Shown in pieces: positions 36,120 through 45,322 of a stretch of 64,000 bases of DNA. A model generated the notes under the pieces. That model saw only the letters and a list, made by a program, of their open reading frames with translations. It had not been told where the DNA came from and made no database searches. How positions within the stretch are numbered: the first letter of the stretch is position 1; every line of letters starts with the position of its first letter. This stretch comes from Gentiana macrophylla. Lineage: Eukaryota; Streptophyta; Magnoliopsida; Gentianales; Gentianaceae. The translations under genes and the position numbers were made by a program. Where the stretch lies: contig CM047806.1 in NCBI GenBank assembly GCA_026214975.1, forward strand, positions 103,797,345 to 103,861,344, in the 5' to 3' direction.

Positions 36120-36462
36120 CCTGTACACGGAAGCGGACCGGGAAACAGAGCTCTGGCATTCTAAAGACGATCTGGAAGAGGTCCGAGACGTGGCCTTCAT
36201 CCGAATGGCCAAACACAAACAAAAGATCTCCCAACACTTCAATAACAAAGTAAGGCTTGCATACATTAGAGAAGGGGACCTGGTGCTGAGAAAGAACGAA
36301 GTCAGCAGACAGGGTCCACAAGGCAAGCTTGATCCGAACTGGGAATGGCCATACAAAATAGTCAAGGTACATGGAAAGGGCGCATATCAGCTGGCCAACT
36401 CCAGTGGCAAGACCTTCCCTAGAAGCTGGCATGCTAACAACCTGCGAAGGTTCTATCCCTGA
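36120..36462 (+). pseudogene. Integrase C-terminal domain of element C
   Basis: Resumes C's pol after the D insertion. Reading across the junction gives PRTEL then YTEADRETELWHSKDD. The open frame from 36190 contains NNKVRLAYIREGDLVLRKNE, GKLDPNWEWPYKIVKV and GAYQLANSSGKTFPRSWHAN, ending LRRFYP-stop. This is the usual non-specific DNA-binding end of a Tat integrase, including the final SWHA-N-LRRFYP signature. It is one of the best-preserved parts of C. Confidence 0.88.
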
Positions 36463-36479
36463 ACCAAGTTTCAGGAGCG

Positions 36480-37419
36480 CCCCTTCATAATATTATTTTT
36501 CCAATTTTATTGCGTCGAATAAAGCCATTTTGATTCTATCAGAATTTTGAACGGCATACTTTCATGCGAGAAGTCAGTCCATCCTGACCCCGCTCACCGT
36601 GCTTTTAAAACAAGAAGTCAGCACTATCCTGGCCCCACTCGTCCATGCTTTCACGTGAGAAGCCAGTCCGACCTGGCCCTGATCTCCGTTCTTTTAAAAT
36701 GAGAAGTCAACACTAGCCTGGCCCCGCTCGTCCATACTTTCACGCGAGAAGTCAGTCTGACTTGACCTTACTCACCGGACCCCGCTCGTCCATACATTCA
36801 CGCGAGAAGTCAGTCCGACCTGGCCCTGTTCACGGTGCTTTTAAAATGAGAAGTCAGCACTATCCTGGCCTCACTCGTCCATACTTTCAAGCGAGAAGTC
36901 CGTCCGACCTGGCCCCACTCACCGTGCTTATAAAACGAGATGTCAACTCTAGCCTAGCCACCGCTCGTCCATACTTTTCAAAGAGAGGTCAATCGACCTA
37001 GCCCGCCGCCGCCGTTATCTAACAAATGACAAGTCAAGTGATTCTGACACTACAAAGGCGGTCCGACCTGGCCCCACTAATTGCCAGTTGGATACTATAG
37101 ATGTCCATTATTTGACTTATAGCTGTCCGAGCTCCGCACGACGGGCTTGGCCTTACGCATACATAATCACACAAACACAAGTATGCTATCCAAAACACTA
37201 TGTTATAGAATGGCATACTGGGGGGGAGGCAATATACCCCGTCAACAAAGAGACAAACAAAAAATACACAAAAAACCAACATACAAGCATCTCTCAGATA
37301 ATCATATAGAAAATTACTTTCAACATAAATTATAGAGAAAAGTTACGATAACAAGCCCTGAATCTTTGAAAAGCCTGATCCTATCGTGAATGGAAATTTG
37401 AAACGGAGGGCTCGATCCC
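36480..37419 (+). other. Element C 3' untranslated region
   Basis: Between the pol stop and the end of the antisense ORF. It holds the 88-bp tandem array (36555-37015). After that, 37020-37419 is unremarkable, with chance ORFs on both strands. Confidence 0.6.
36555..37015. repeat. 88-bp tandem array in the 3' UTR of element C
   Basis: About six copies, with GAGAAGTCAGTCCGACCTGG-type starts at roughly 36567, 36656, 36744, 36802, 36890 and 36978 (spacing about 88 bp, one shortened). Each unit is made of two similar halves (GAGAAGTCAGTCC... and GAGAAGTCAGCACTA...), so the ancestral unit is about 45 bp. Tat elements are known for such 3' UTR arrays, which can seed satellites. Confidence 0.85.
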
Positions 37420-39290
37420 TTAGAAAGGTCGGCGATGCACCCCGACCACGTGATACTTAGCCGCGAGGTCCACCCCTGCTTGAAACACCTTCAGCCAAAT
37501 GGAGTACATCGTGTCCGTGCCATAAATGTACAAGTCTGGGTGGGTCAGGTTGTCAATAGATAGGTCTGGAATATGAGCCCTGCAATCATCTACCCTCAGC
37601 ATATATCTAGCCCTCACGGTATGGCTCAGTAGCCCCTTTAAAGATTCGATAAAGTCGGAGGAAGCCTTATAATCTCAGATAGCTTGGGAGGAGGCCTCCT
37701 GGAGCCGAGTAGGAAAAGCTCAGACAAAAGCATCAGCAGAAGCTCTATTGACCTACACCGACCCATGTATAAGCACAACATACGGTCAAAACCTTCTGAT
37801 AAAGATAAACATCAGAGGTGCAAAGAAATGGAACTTATGTATCTTATGGCCTCAAAACCTCCTCGAAATGCTCCATATCGGACATATGAGAAACGTCATG
37901 TCCGAAACACGAAGAAGGCGAAGTGCTAGGATCGACCTCGGCCTCCCTATCCTTTTCGGCGAGTCTCGGATGTTCCTTCATCCTCGCCTTCATTTCTCGG
38001 ACTGATCCACCTCGGTCCTGCTCTCTTTTTCCGGCCTCTCTTCAACGCCAACCTCTCTCGGCTTAGGACGAAGTCCTTCTGATGAAGGGCTTCTCCAGGT
38101 CATCCTCTTCCTCCTCACCAACATCGATGGTAGGAGTATCTAAGTCCCTCTGGGAAGAATGAATATTTGCCAAAGCATCATTCTCCAGCTTGGACAACAG
38201 ACGAGCTGTATGGGCCTTAGAGAGGATCCCATAATCCGGGTCGCCGGTTCATGGCTGGCATGCTCTCCGATCTCGGCCGCTCTCTCGGTCCGGTGTTCCA
38301 CCTCCTCCCTATGGATGGGGGCTGGAAAGCCGGCCAGGGTCCCCACTGCACGAAGAAAAGGTCTATTACTTATGACAGTTCAAAATTTTAAAGGAATAAG
38401 GAAATAGTGGTACTTATAAAAGCCGCGTCGTCGCCGCCAAGGAACATGAGGATCGGGACCGCCTCGCTAAGCATCTTTGCGTTGATCAACTTGGAAGGAA
38501 GCTCATGTAGCCTCGGATCGATACCCACATTCCCGAATATCCTCCACCGAAGATGTGTTCGGAATGGTCGGACACTCATCTATTTGCAAGGAACTCGCCT
38601 TCCAAAGCGCCCCAACCAAGAGTTCCTCCCGGCCCGATGAAGTGAAGAAGCCCTCGCCACTTAATTATACTTGGGGCCTTCAAGCAACATTTCCTTCACT
38701 CCCGACCGACAGGACAAGTGATACCATCCTTTCAGCCCTGGACTCTGCGTAATGCGGTGAAAGACCCGGAAGAGGCCCACCGAGAAGCGCACCCTGACTG
38801 ATCGGCACAAGATGGCAAACCCTATCACTGTCCTCACCCCTGATGGACCCACCTGAGCTACACCTATCCCGTAGTGCCATAACATAGACAAAAAGGTGGG
38901 CATAAAGGCAACCTCAAACCGGCCTTTAACTGGGACTCGTAAATAGCGAAATACCTATCTGGGCGACGGGATGCGTACAGACGTGGATCAACATGGAGCA
39001 GAGGTGCAAATTCTTCTAAATCTACCACATATTCACGGCAGACATACTCCATACTATTCTGCGTCAAGACCGAGAGCATTCCATGACTACCCATGATATA
39101 TTGAGTGGCCTTTTGGACTTTGTGCCTCAAAAGAGGGTCAAACGTACACGATGAAGGACCGGAAGAAGAAGCGGTGGAAATCAGCTGTGTAGGAACCCAG
39201 GGGATCTCTTCAATAACCACAGGCCTGTTCCAGGACTCCCTTAAGAAAGCTTCAGTCCTAAGAGAAAGCGGTTCTATTTAGATGAATCGG
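37420..39290 (-). pseudogene. Antisense accessory ORF of element C (Transposase_28-like)
   Basis: Read on the minus strand, opposite to C. Frames 39220-38864 and 38903-38661 overlap at a frameshift near 38885. They give RYFAIYESQLKAGLRLPL, then GIGVAQVGPSGVRTVIGF, GLFRVFHRI and GWYHLS, the plan of the 'putative gypsy type transposon' (Transposase_28) domain. Downstream, 38579-38388 (MLSEAVPILMFLGGDDAAF) appears to be joined across a GT...TTCTTCGTGCAG intron-like gap (about 38415-38348) to 38346-38140 (REEVEHRTERAAEIGEH). An acidic stretch near 38110 and a last open frame 37617-37420 ending VGVHRRPF may be the C-terminus. Several stops and shifts make it a pseudogene. Antisense ORFs in this place are known from Grande-type Tat elements; their function is unknown. 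Confidence 0.7.
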
Positions 39291-39887
39291 ATGAAAGTGA
39301 TCTCCTCATTAATTATGGTGCAGAAGTAGACAAGACGGGAGAAAAGTGGTAGTAGGAGGGTACAATGGAGTGGCAAACAATAGAATAGCAATAGAGAAAT
39401 GACGTTTGATATGACGGGGTTATAACCTCCCACTTACCTCAAAAATGACCGTAGTTAGAGTCGGTGGGCCATGATGCCTCGATTCCCGGACAAGAATAAT
39501 CTGCGCCATAACTCAGCCCAACCACACTGGCATTTCAAATTCAAACTCTACAAGCCGGATGATCGAACCGGGCAAAGAAGTTAAGCAGATCCGAGCCCGC
39601 GCGCAAGGTTCGTCAGGATTTGGGGGTCTTCTGACGGAGGTCGGGTCAGCACCTCGCCACGTGTCATCCCTATAGTACTCCAAAAATTGATGAAGATAGA
39701 GGGAATCTCCTTAAGGGCCGGACCCCTAGTATCCGAAGTTGCCCAAGATCGCCATCCGCCCCGACCTCTCAGATCGGTCATCCAGATGATCATTTCTACC
39801 CGACCTACTGTGTCGTCCCGAGTCTCTCTCGACCAAACTCCTTGTGCGTAAGGCCGAATTAGATAAACAAGGAAAGGATCCTTAGTC

Positions 39888-40233
39888 ATTACTCTTCATA
39901 TTTTAACATTTAAACGATCCATAATTATCTCCATAAATCCAGGAGATCAAATCATCTTTATCTTTTCCTTGGGGAACAAGGCAATCAGAGTCCACCTTGG
40001 ACACGTTACACGCAAACCCTTGGGCACAAGCCCCTCTATATAAACCATTCATAAGGAACTACGAAGACTTGATTCCAATTCACACATTGGATACGTAGGC
40101 AGCTTGAGCAATATCAAGTGCAGTCTAAATCACCACCAAAACACCCCCTCTCTTTGATCGTTTACTTGTTCTTGGAGACTTGACAAAGTTGTCATTAAGA
40201 GGAAAAAGCCCGGATTTATAATTTACGTTTTCA
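39888..40233 (+). repeat. 3' LTR of element C (alignable part)
   Basis: Matches 18063-18407. The TATA box TATATAAA is at 40037-40044. The LTR start is somewhere between about 39300 and 39887 and cannot be fixed here; the end is about 40222-40240. The minus-strand frame 39889-39581 probably lies in the LTR and is not treated as a gene. Confidence 0.8.
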
Positions 40234-40438
40234 AAGATCGCCGAGGGTGTTAAAGCGTAAAGATGTAATTGTATAATACTTTGGTGACTAGGATTGTGTA
40301 GAATCTTTAGTAGATTGTGTTGGGACACTTGGCATAGTTATGTAAGTCTAGTAGTAATGCAGCAGTAGACATATATGCTATTGTATTGACATTCTGGTAA
40401 TTAACGGAAAATCTATCCGTTTGATATCTTCTCTATAG

Positions 40439-40874
40439 GTTTATTGCACATTCTGAGGGAGTATGGATATGGAACCAACCACGTTACAATGGTGGATACC
40501 TTGGCTTTATTGATGATGGCACAGTTCTGGGGACGCTCTCTTCATTTGTCAATGAAGAGTGCAAAGCAGGTGGTGCATTTCTCATACAGCTTCTCCTTTG
40601 TTTTGCTTCACTATTGGTGCTGTTGGCCTTTTTCCCTCTTGCAGATCAAGATTTCAAGTGCTGGATGGTGACTAAAGAAGCATACTGCTATCTTAGGGAT
40701 TCAATTTGGTCTATATTATCTTACTATGTTTGGGAGCAGCTTGCAGATCAAGCTTTCAATTGCTGGATGGTGACAAAAGAGACATTCTGCTATCTTACGA
40801 GTTCAATTTGGTTTATATTTTCTTCTTATGTTTGGGAGCAGATTGCATGCTGCTGTTTTTGGCTTTTACTTTAG
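40439..40874 (+). pseudogene. 3'-terminal exon-like ORF of an unrecognised protein-coding gene
   Basis: An open frame of about 145 codons follows a splice-acceptor-like TCTTCTCTATAG (ending 40438). It begins FIAHSEGVWIWNQPRYNGG, continues GFIDDGTVLGTLSSFVNEEC, then a strongly hydrophobic segment (FLIQLLLCFASLLVLLAFF) that could span a membrane. Two 34-residue repeats follow (LADQDFKCWMVTKEAYCYL and LADQAFNCWMVTKETFCYL as their starts), ending with the stop at 40872-40874. The rest, to 41075, looks like a 3' UTR. No start codon or upstream exon is visible because element C ends at 40233, so the gene is at best a fragment. I do not recognise the family. It may be the host sequence into which C inserted, or a retrocopy given the A tract. 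Confidence 0.5.
40638..40841 (+). repeat. Exact-length 102-bp tandem duplication in the exon
   Basis: Units 40638-40739 and 40740-40841, each starting CTTGCAGATCAAG and ending TTTGGGAGCAG. They have no indels and about a dozen substitutions, mostly replacement. Being a multiple of three, the duplication keeps the frame. Confidence 0.9.
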
Positions 40875-41075
40875 CTAAATAGAGTGGTTCCAATTTACAT
40901 TGGCTCATACTGTTTTCCTAGTACCCGTTTCTTTCTATCCTGTGTTTTCCGAACTAGGATTTTAGGGAGGTGAGGCATGTACATTAATGACACGTTTTTG
41001 TTTTTCCGAATGTGCATGGGGTGTGCATTAAAAACTTGTAATTTTCATTTCAGATATATAAAATTACAGGTTTTC

Positions 41076-41100
41076 AAAAAAAAAAAAAAAAAAAAAAAAA
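41076..41100 (+). repeat. Poly(A) tract of 25
   Basis: Follows AATTACAGGTTTTC at the end of the putative 3' UTR and directly abuts the first unit of the local triplication. It could be a retroposition tail or a simple homopolymer. Confidence 0.8.
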
Positions 41101-41778
41101 CTTTGTTAAAAACTCTAAATAAACTTAAATTTTAGTAGCATGTAAAGACGTCCAAAATAAGGAGAATGGGAGAGGGAGTGACACAGTTATGGTGGTATAT
41201 CATCGGCAATATCAATTACACTAGCATCATCGCTTACAACTCATTTTGATCAATAGAAAAATAAAATTGATTAAAATGTAAACAAAATTACAATTTTTTT
41301 TCTGAGAAAATAAACTTCATTTTATGCCAAAAAGGACAAATGATCCAATATGCACAAAAATGAATATAGTTATTTCAAATTCGACACTATCATGGTATGT
41401 CCTCGTGAATAAGATTATTGACAATCGCACTAAGTCAATGATAACAAGGAGACAAAGATAGCCTACGCCGGCTACACTTAACATTTTTGTTTGGGGATTT
41501 ATTATTTTAGGTTTTCGTCCAAAAGGACTAATGACTTAATAGGGTTTCCAAGACACAGTTATTTTATAAGGACAAAACATAACTTATTTGACTAAATTAC
41601 CTTTTTTTTTCCCTTTCCCCTTTACATGTTTTAACAGCCAGGCATCAGCGTTTCTTATCCCCAAATTTTGGCTGCCTGTGCGTTGATTGTATGTTGGAAT
41701 TTGCAAGATGCCGGAATTCGCCGGAGAAGAGAAGAATCTGCAAATCAGCCTGTCTTTTGATTCTTTGCAATCCTTAAC

Positions 41779-42120
41779 AATGGCGGGCTTTGAAGTCAGT
41801 GCTGTTCCGTTCAATTCGGACAGTGGGGGCCTCTCTGTCTGGACACCAATCCAATGTTCCTGATTCGGCTTTTGATTGGACTAGAAAAGCTAACCCTGGT
41901 CGTCCTGGTTCGAAGAATATATCTGATTCGGCTTTTGATTTCTCCGTCGATGATTCGTTTGCTACCTTAGTCGTAGATGAAGATTCGTCTTTCCGGTTGG
42001 TCGACAACACTACCACCAAGACGCTGGCCAGATCTCCTACGGGTCGGCCGCTGGCTGGTCAGCCATATGCACCAGCGAAGGAGTTAACGGCAGCCATGGT
42101 TTCCGGAGAAGCATGCGTTT
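41779..42120 (+). pseudogene. Coding-like fragment inside the unit-1 insertion
   Basis: A GC-richer stretch in AT-rich surroundings. From the ATG at 41779 it reads MAGFEVSAVPFNSDSGG and then, after a one-base shift near 41830, HQSNVPDSAFDW, SKNISDSAFDFSVDDSFA and LVVDEDSSFRLVDNTT, to about RSPTGRPLAGQPYAP. Codon-like composition and the repeated SDSAFD phrase suggest a former exon. I do not recognise the protein. The minus-strand frame over the same DNA (42019-41774) is a likely shadow. Confidence 0.35.
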
Positions 42121-42199
42121 TTTTTTATTATAAAAATTTTAGGGTTATTACTATTAATTTTGTAACGTTACTACATTTTTGATGTACTTTATCTATTTT

Positions 42200-42440
42200 A
42201 TGGGCACGTTATTACTTGTTTATTGGTCACATTACATTTTACTGGTCATTACTACTCTTTTTAGGCTGTTAACTTCTTTTAGACTATTACTACTTGTTCT
42301 TAGGCTATTACTACTTGTTTATTGACTGTTACTACTTTTTCATTATATGTTACGACATTTTATACGTCACATTATTATTTGTTACTTGGTCATTACTATT
42401 TGTTTTCCTCGTCACATTACGCTTTATCTAGCGTTACTAT
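42200..42440. repeat. Degenerate short repeats of TTACTACTTGTTTA type
   Basis: About ten imperfect copies of a roughly 22-26 bp unit built on (G/C)TCATTACTACTTGTTT or ATTACTACTTG, in the unit-1 insertion. Confidence 0.65.
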
Positions 42441-42729
42441 GTGGTTAATGTGTAAAAGGGTATTTTGTCCATTTATCATGAATTTGTCTTTGTTAATCAC
42501 ATAACATGTAGTAACCGCGTCCTTCTGGACCCCTTTATAATTTTTTTTGTTATTCTGGCCCCTTCCCCCTTTTTTATTTTTCCAGGCCATACATGAAGCT
42601 TGGCTTTTTCTTTTTGTTTTCAAGTCATATGTATGTACGACATATGAAAACAGGCCTTCCGTAGGTATATCTAAGGAATTTTTCATTTCAATACATAATA
42701 TCCATTTAAAAACACTGAATTCGTATTTA

Positions 42730-42960
42730 ATGCAAAAACTTATGTACGGGCGAGTTGTGAGTTTCCATACGTATATATAATGGAATGAATTTCCGTATAT
42801 ATTATATACGGATTCAAGTAATAACGATCTGACTCACACGAGTACATGGCGAGTTTCAAATTTCCGTATACATTATATACATAATTACCTTTTAAATTCA
42901 AAAGTCGAATTAAGTACGGGGTGAGTTTCAATTCCCGTATATAATATATACGAAAGTTGT
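42730..42960. repeat. Palindrome array in unit 1
   Basis: Four copies of a roughly 65-bp motif: GTACGGGGCGAGTTTCAAAT followed by a near-perfect palindrome of type CCGTATATAATATATACGG (42765-42780, 42793-42812, 42864-42882, 42933-42953). A fifth degenerate copy lies after the TRIM near 43498-43518. Equivalent arrays are at 45850-46078 (unit 2) and 48840-48975 (unit 3). Confidence 0.85.
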
Positions 42961-42975
42961 TTTACCGTAGCTAAT

Positions 42976-43483
42976 TGTAAAGTCCCACATCGGTAAAAGA
43001 AGTAGAATGTTCACCCCCATATAAATGTGAGACATAAAGGTTTCGTCAACTTGGGTTAGCCCTTTTAGACCAAGTGAGGACGGCGGTCTAAGCAGTTGAC
43101 CGGACTATTTATGACTCATTTACGGCTACCAGACATAGGTCTGGGGGCGTTACAGAATGGTATTCAGAGACGACTATCAGAGGGAACTATGCGCTGCACC
43201 CTACAAGAAGACGGTCTAAGGATGGCCTCTAGTTACCTCTGGTAGGGACGATCCGGGAACAGTCTTGGCCGTCTTGGTGAGGACGCCAAAGACTTATAAG
43301 GGGGGGGGATTGTGAAGTCGCACATCAAGAAAGTAGTAGAATTCTCACCCCATACAAGTGTGAGACATAAGGTTTTATCAACTCGGGTAGGCTTTTGGAC
43401 CAAGCGAGGGGCGCGATAAGAAGTTGGACCGGACCATTTATGAGTTATGTAGCTCTATCGTGCATGTGTCCTGGGGAATTACA
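42976..43483 (+). mobile_element. TRIM (miniature LTR element), copy 1
   Basis: 508 bp. Short LTRs at 42976-43154 (179 bp) and 43311-43483 (173 bp) start TGTAAAGTCCCACATCGG or TGTGAAGTCGCACATC and end GTTACA or ATTACA. A PBS of initiator-Met type (TGGTATTCAGAG, 43158-43169) lies after the first LTR and a G-rich PPT (AAGGGGGGGGGAT) just before the second. The flanking TSD is CTAAT (42971-42975 and 43484-43488). It has no coding capacity. Small size plus PBS and PPT is the definition of a TRIM, moved by partners in trans. Confidence 0.9.
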
Positions 43484-43662
43484 CTAATAACCGCTTTTCC
43501 ATATACAATATATACTAAAATTTTCTCATAGATATAGATATAGTTTGTAACCTTACTCCCCGCTTTTTCTCCTTCATTCTGTAGATTGAACGTAGACAAA
43601 TAAGGGAAAATTTCAAATTAGCTATGGCTACTCACTCAGAAATTTCAATTTGAAATAGTAGA

Positions 43663-43990
43663 ATGTCATGCTTTGATGACTGTGTTGGTGGTGTTTTTGG
43701 CCGTGGTGGTGATGGTGGTGGTGATTTAAAGCCAATGTTGTGGTGGTGTAGGATTTAATGTTGGTGGTGGTGGTGTTGGTGGTTGTGGTGGTGGTTTGGG
43801 CCTCTTTTGTAGGTGGTGGTGGTGGGGATGGTTGTTTTGGGCCTTTTGTAGGTGGTGGTGGATTTGGAGGTTTTGGTGGTGGTGGTGGTGGAATTGGTGT
43901 TGTTGGTTGTGCTTTTGGTGGTGGTGGTGGTGGACTTGGTGCTTCGGTGGTGGTGGTGGTGGCGGCGACAAAGATATCCGGTCCGAGACC
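43663..43990 (+). pseudogene. Glycine-rich gene-like segment, unit 1
   Basis: From the ATG at 43663 it reads MSCFDDCVGGVFGRGGDGGG and then DLKP before a stop. GGT/GTG trinucleotide repeats continue to about 43970, where another plus frame gives GGGGGDGCFGPFVGGGGFGG. The minus strand gives histidine- and proline-rich frames, as any such repeat must. The unit-2 copy at 46806 keeps the start (MSCFDDRVGVFGRGGDGGG). It could be a small glycine-rich protein gene expanded by trinucleotide slippage, or only a simple repeat. Confidence 0.35.
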
Positions 43991-44497
43991 TCCTCACCCA
44001 TCGGTATTTTACATATTTCAAAATTTCATTTGACTATGTATTATTATGTAATGATATGATATTACATATTATATAACATTTAATTTGAAAGTTGTATCAT
44101 ATTGTATTTGGAAAATATTTGTATTGTGTATTAGGTTGGATCCTCACAGATTTACCGTATTTGATTAATCGGTTGTTTCATTTGAATCAGATGTAAAATA
44201 GTATAAAACCATAGAATAGATTGTACTACATTTACATTATGTAGTTTAGATTTAGATACATGATTATCAAATTTTTTTTTTTGCATATTTAGGTGTAAAT
44301 CCTTGATTATCGGTTTTTTTGCTTCGTATGTTACACAACGTAGTTTAAATTTATTTAAATTCATATCATTGTATATTTATAATATAATAATTGTACCATT
44401 TTATAATACACGTCATACATATCATTACAATCTAATGTGATGGAAGATTTGGAAATACGAACTATACAACGAATCCAAATACGGCGCATTCCATGGT

Positions 44498-44599
44498 ATG
44501 AATCGACCTGATGAGTTTCTTAGATATGCATGTTTCCGTAGGATGTTTTCGAATCCTTCTGATCCACACAATCTGCGAAATCCTTGTTGGGGAAAATAG
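44498..44599 (+). pseudogene. Short ORF MNRPDEFLRYACF in unit 1
   Basis: A 33-codon frame whose composition looks protein-like (MNRPDEFLRYACFRRMFSN then PSDPHNLRNPCWGK). The unit-2 counterpart near 47672 starts MYRLDEVLRYACF but shifts frame soon after. No homologue is recognised. It may be an exon remnant of whatever the triplicated unit once was. Confidence 0.3.
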
Positions 44600-45130
44600 C
44601 TCATAGTGACATTTGTTTAAAGTGGCGAGTAATCTACTTATGTATTAATTTCGGATAGTATGCAATACAAATTATCGGGAGCCTAGGGTATCATTAAATA
44701 CAACTTAAAAAGTAGATAATGACAGACTTTTGAATCACTCGATTCGGATATCGTGTGAATGAGAAATTAATGTTAAAGTTAGAGGAAATGATGCTTATTC
44801 GAATTGAACCAGTTTATTCAAACGGTTGCATCTATTCAATCAAACTGAACCTTAACTGGTGCAACCTTTCGGTTCAAAACTTGTGGCCATTTAGTTCAAG
44901 AGTTGCATCAGCTCGGCTCATTAAGTTGCATCTTTTGGGCTGAAACCAATAAGTAAGAAGAGTTTTGTCGTTTATTGGAAGATTGTTTTTCTTCTATAAT
45001 TTTTTTTTAAAAATTTACTATACTCAATAACTTTTTAAAACTTTATTAAAAACATTAAATGAACTTATATTTTGCTAGTATGTAAAGACGTACAAAATAA
45101 GGAGAATGGGAGAGGGAGGGACAGGGTTAT

Positions 45131-45322
45131 GGGATGAGATCACCTGTCTAATTTATGTGTCTAATTTCGGTGTCTAAGTAAAAACGACGTCATTTTATGT
45201 GTTTCATTTTTTTTGGTTTGAGTTTATTGTTTTTATTTTATTTTCTTCAAAAAAATAAAACACACATGAAACGACATCGTTTTTATTTAGATACCGAAAT
45301 TAAACAAGTAATCTAATCCCGT
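45131..45322. mobile_element. Foldback MITE, probably Mutator-like
   Basis: About 190 bp that can fold almost end to end. The left arm has GGGATGAGATCACCTGTCTA and CGGTGTCTAAGTAAAAACGA. The right arm, read in reverse, has GGGATTAGATTACTTGTTTA and CGGTATCTAAATAAAAACGA. GGGTTATGG occurs on both sides (45124-45132 and 45323-45331), a 9-bp duplication typical of Mutator-like transposons. Units 1 and 3 have the empty site. Confidence 0.85.

Larger units (their letters stand above)
18063..40233 (+). mobile_element. Ty3/gypsy Tat-type retrotransposon C (5' LTR truncated by A; pol split by D)
   Basis: A plus-strand gypsy element reading LTR remnant, PBS, gag/protease scrap, RT, RNase H, second RNase H, integrase, integrase C-terminus, tandem array, antisense ORF, 3' LTR. 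The two LTR parts (18063-18407 and 39888-40233) align and both carry a TATA box. A second, archaeal-type RNase H and an antisense accessory ORF after pol are known marks of the Tat lineage (Grande-, Retand- and Ogre-like elements). Element A interrupts its 5' LTR at ATTAC and element D interrupts the integrase gene between 21932 and 36120. The 3' LTR start is unresolved because its partner's upstream part lies outside the window. Confidence 0.85.
41509..42573 (+). mobile_element. Unit-1-specific insertion with possible captured coding fragment
   Basis: In units 2 and 3 the text reads straight from TGTTTGGGGATTTTTATTTT into TCCAGGCCATACATG, but in unit 1 about 1.06 kb intervenes. Its ends hold loosely inverted CGTCCAAAAGGAC (41516) and GTCCTTCTGGACC (42520), hinting at a DNA transposon, possibly a gene-carrying MULE; neither the terminal repeats nor a TSD is clear. 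Inside is a coding-like stretch at 41779-42120. Confidence 0.5.
41101..45040. repeat. Local triplication, unit 1
   Basis: Starts CTTTGTTAAAAACTCTAAAT and is collinear with 45041-48200. It contains, in order: the block GGAGAATGGGAGAGGGA, a unit-specific 1-kb insertion (about 41509-42573), CCAGGCCATACATGAAGC, a palindrome array, the TRIM, a GGT-rich block and an AT-rich tail with ATGATGCTTATTCGAAT. I cannot name the ancestral unit. Confidence 0.8.

Noticed and set aside
36555..37015. Possible CRISPR-like array (spaced repeats)
   Set aside because: The units are tandem without unique spacers and lie in a plant retrotransposon.
39581..39889. 102-codon minus-strand frame next to the C 3' LTR
   Set aside because: Probably within LTR sequence; no motif, and it does not join the antisense ORF.
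42417..42686. 89-codon minus-strand ORF with KNKKGGRGQNNKKN
   Set aside because: Spans the junction of the unit-1 insertion, so it cannot be an old gene; no homology recognised.
43726..44059. Long His/Pro-rich and Val/Trp-rich frames on both strands of the GGT repeat
   Set aside because: A trinucleotide repeat keeps several frames open by composition alone; only the ATG-proximal MSCFDD frame shows anything specific.
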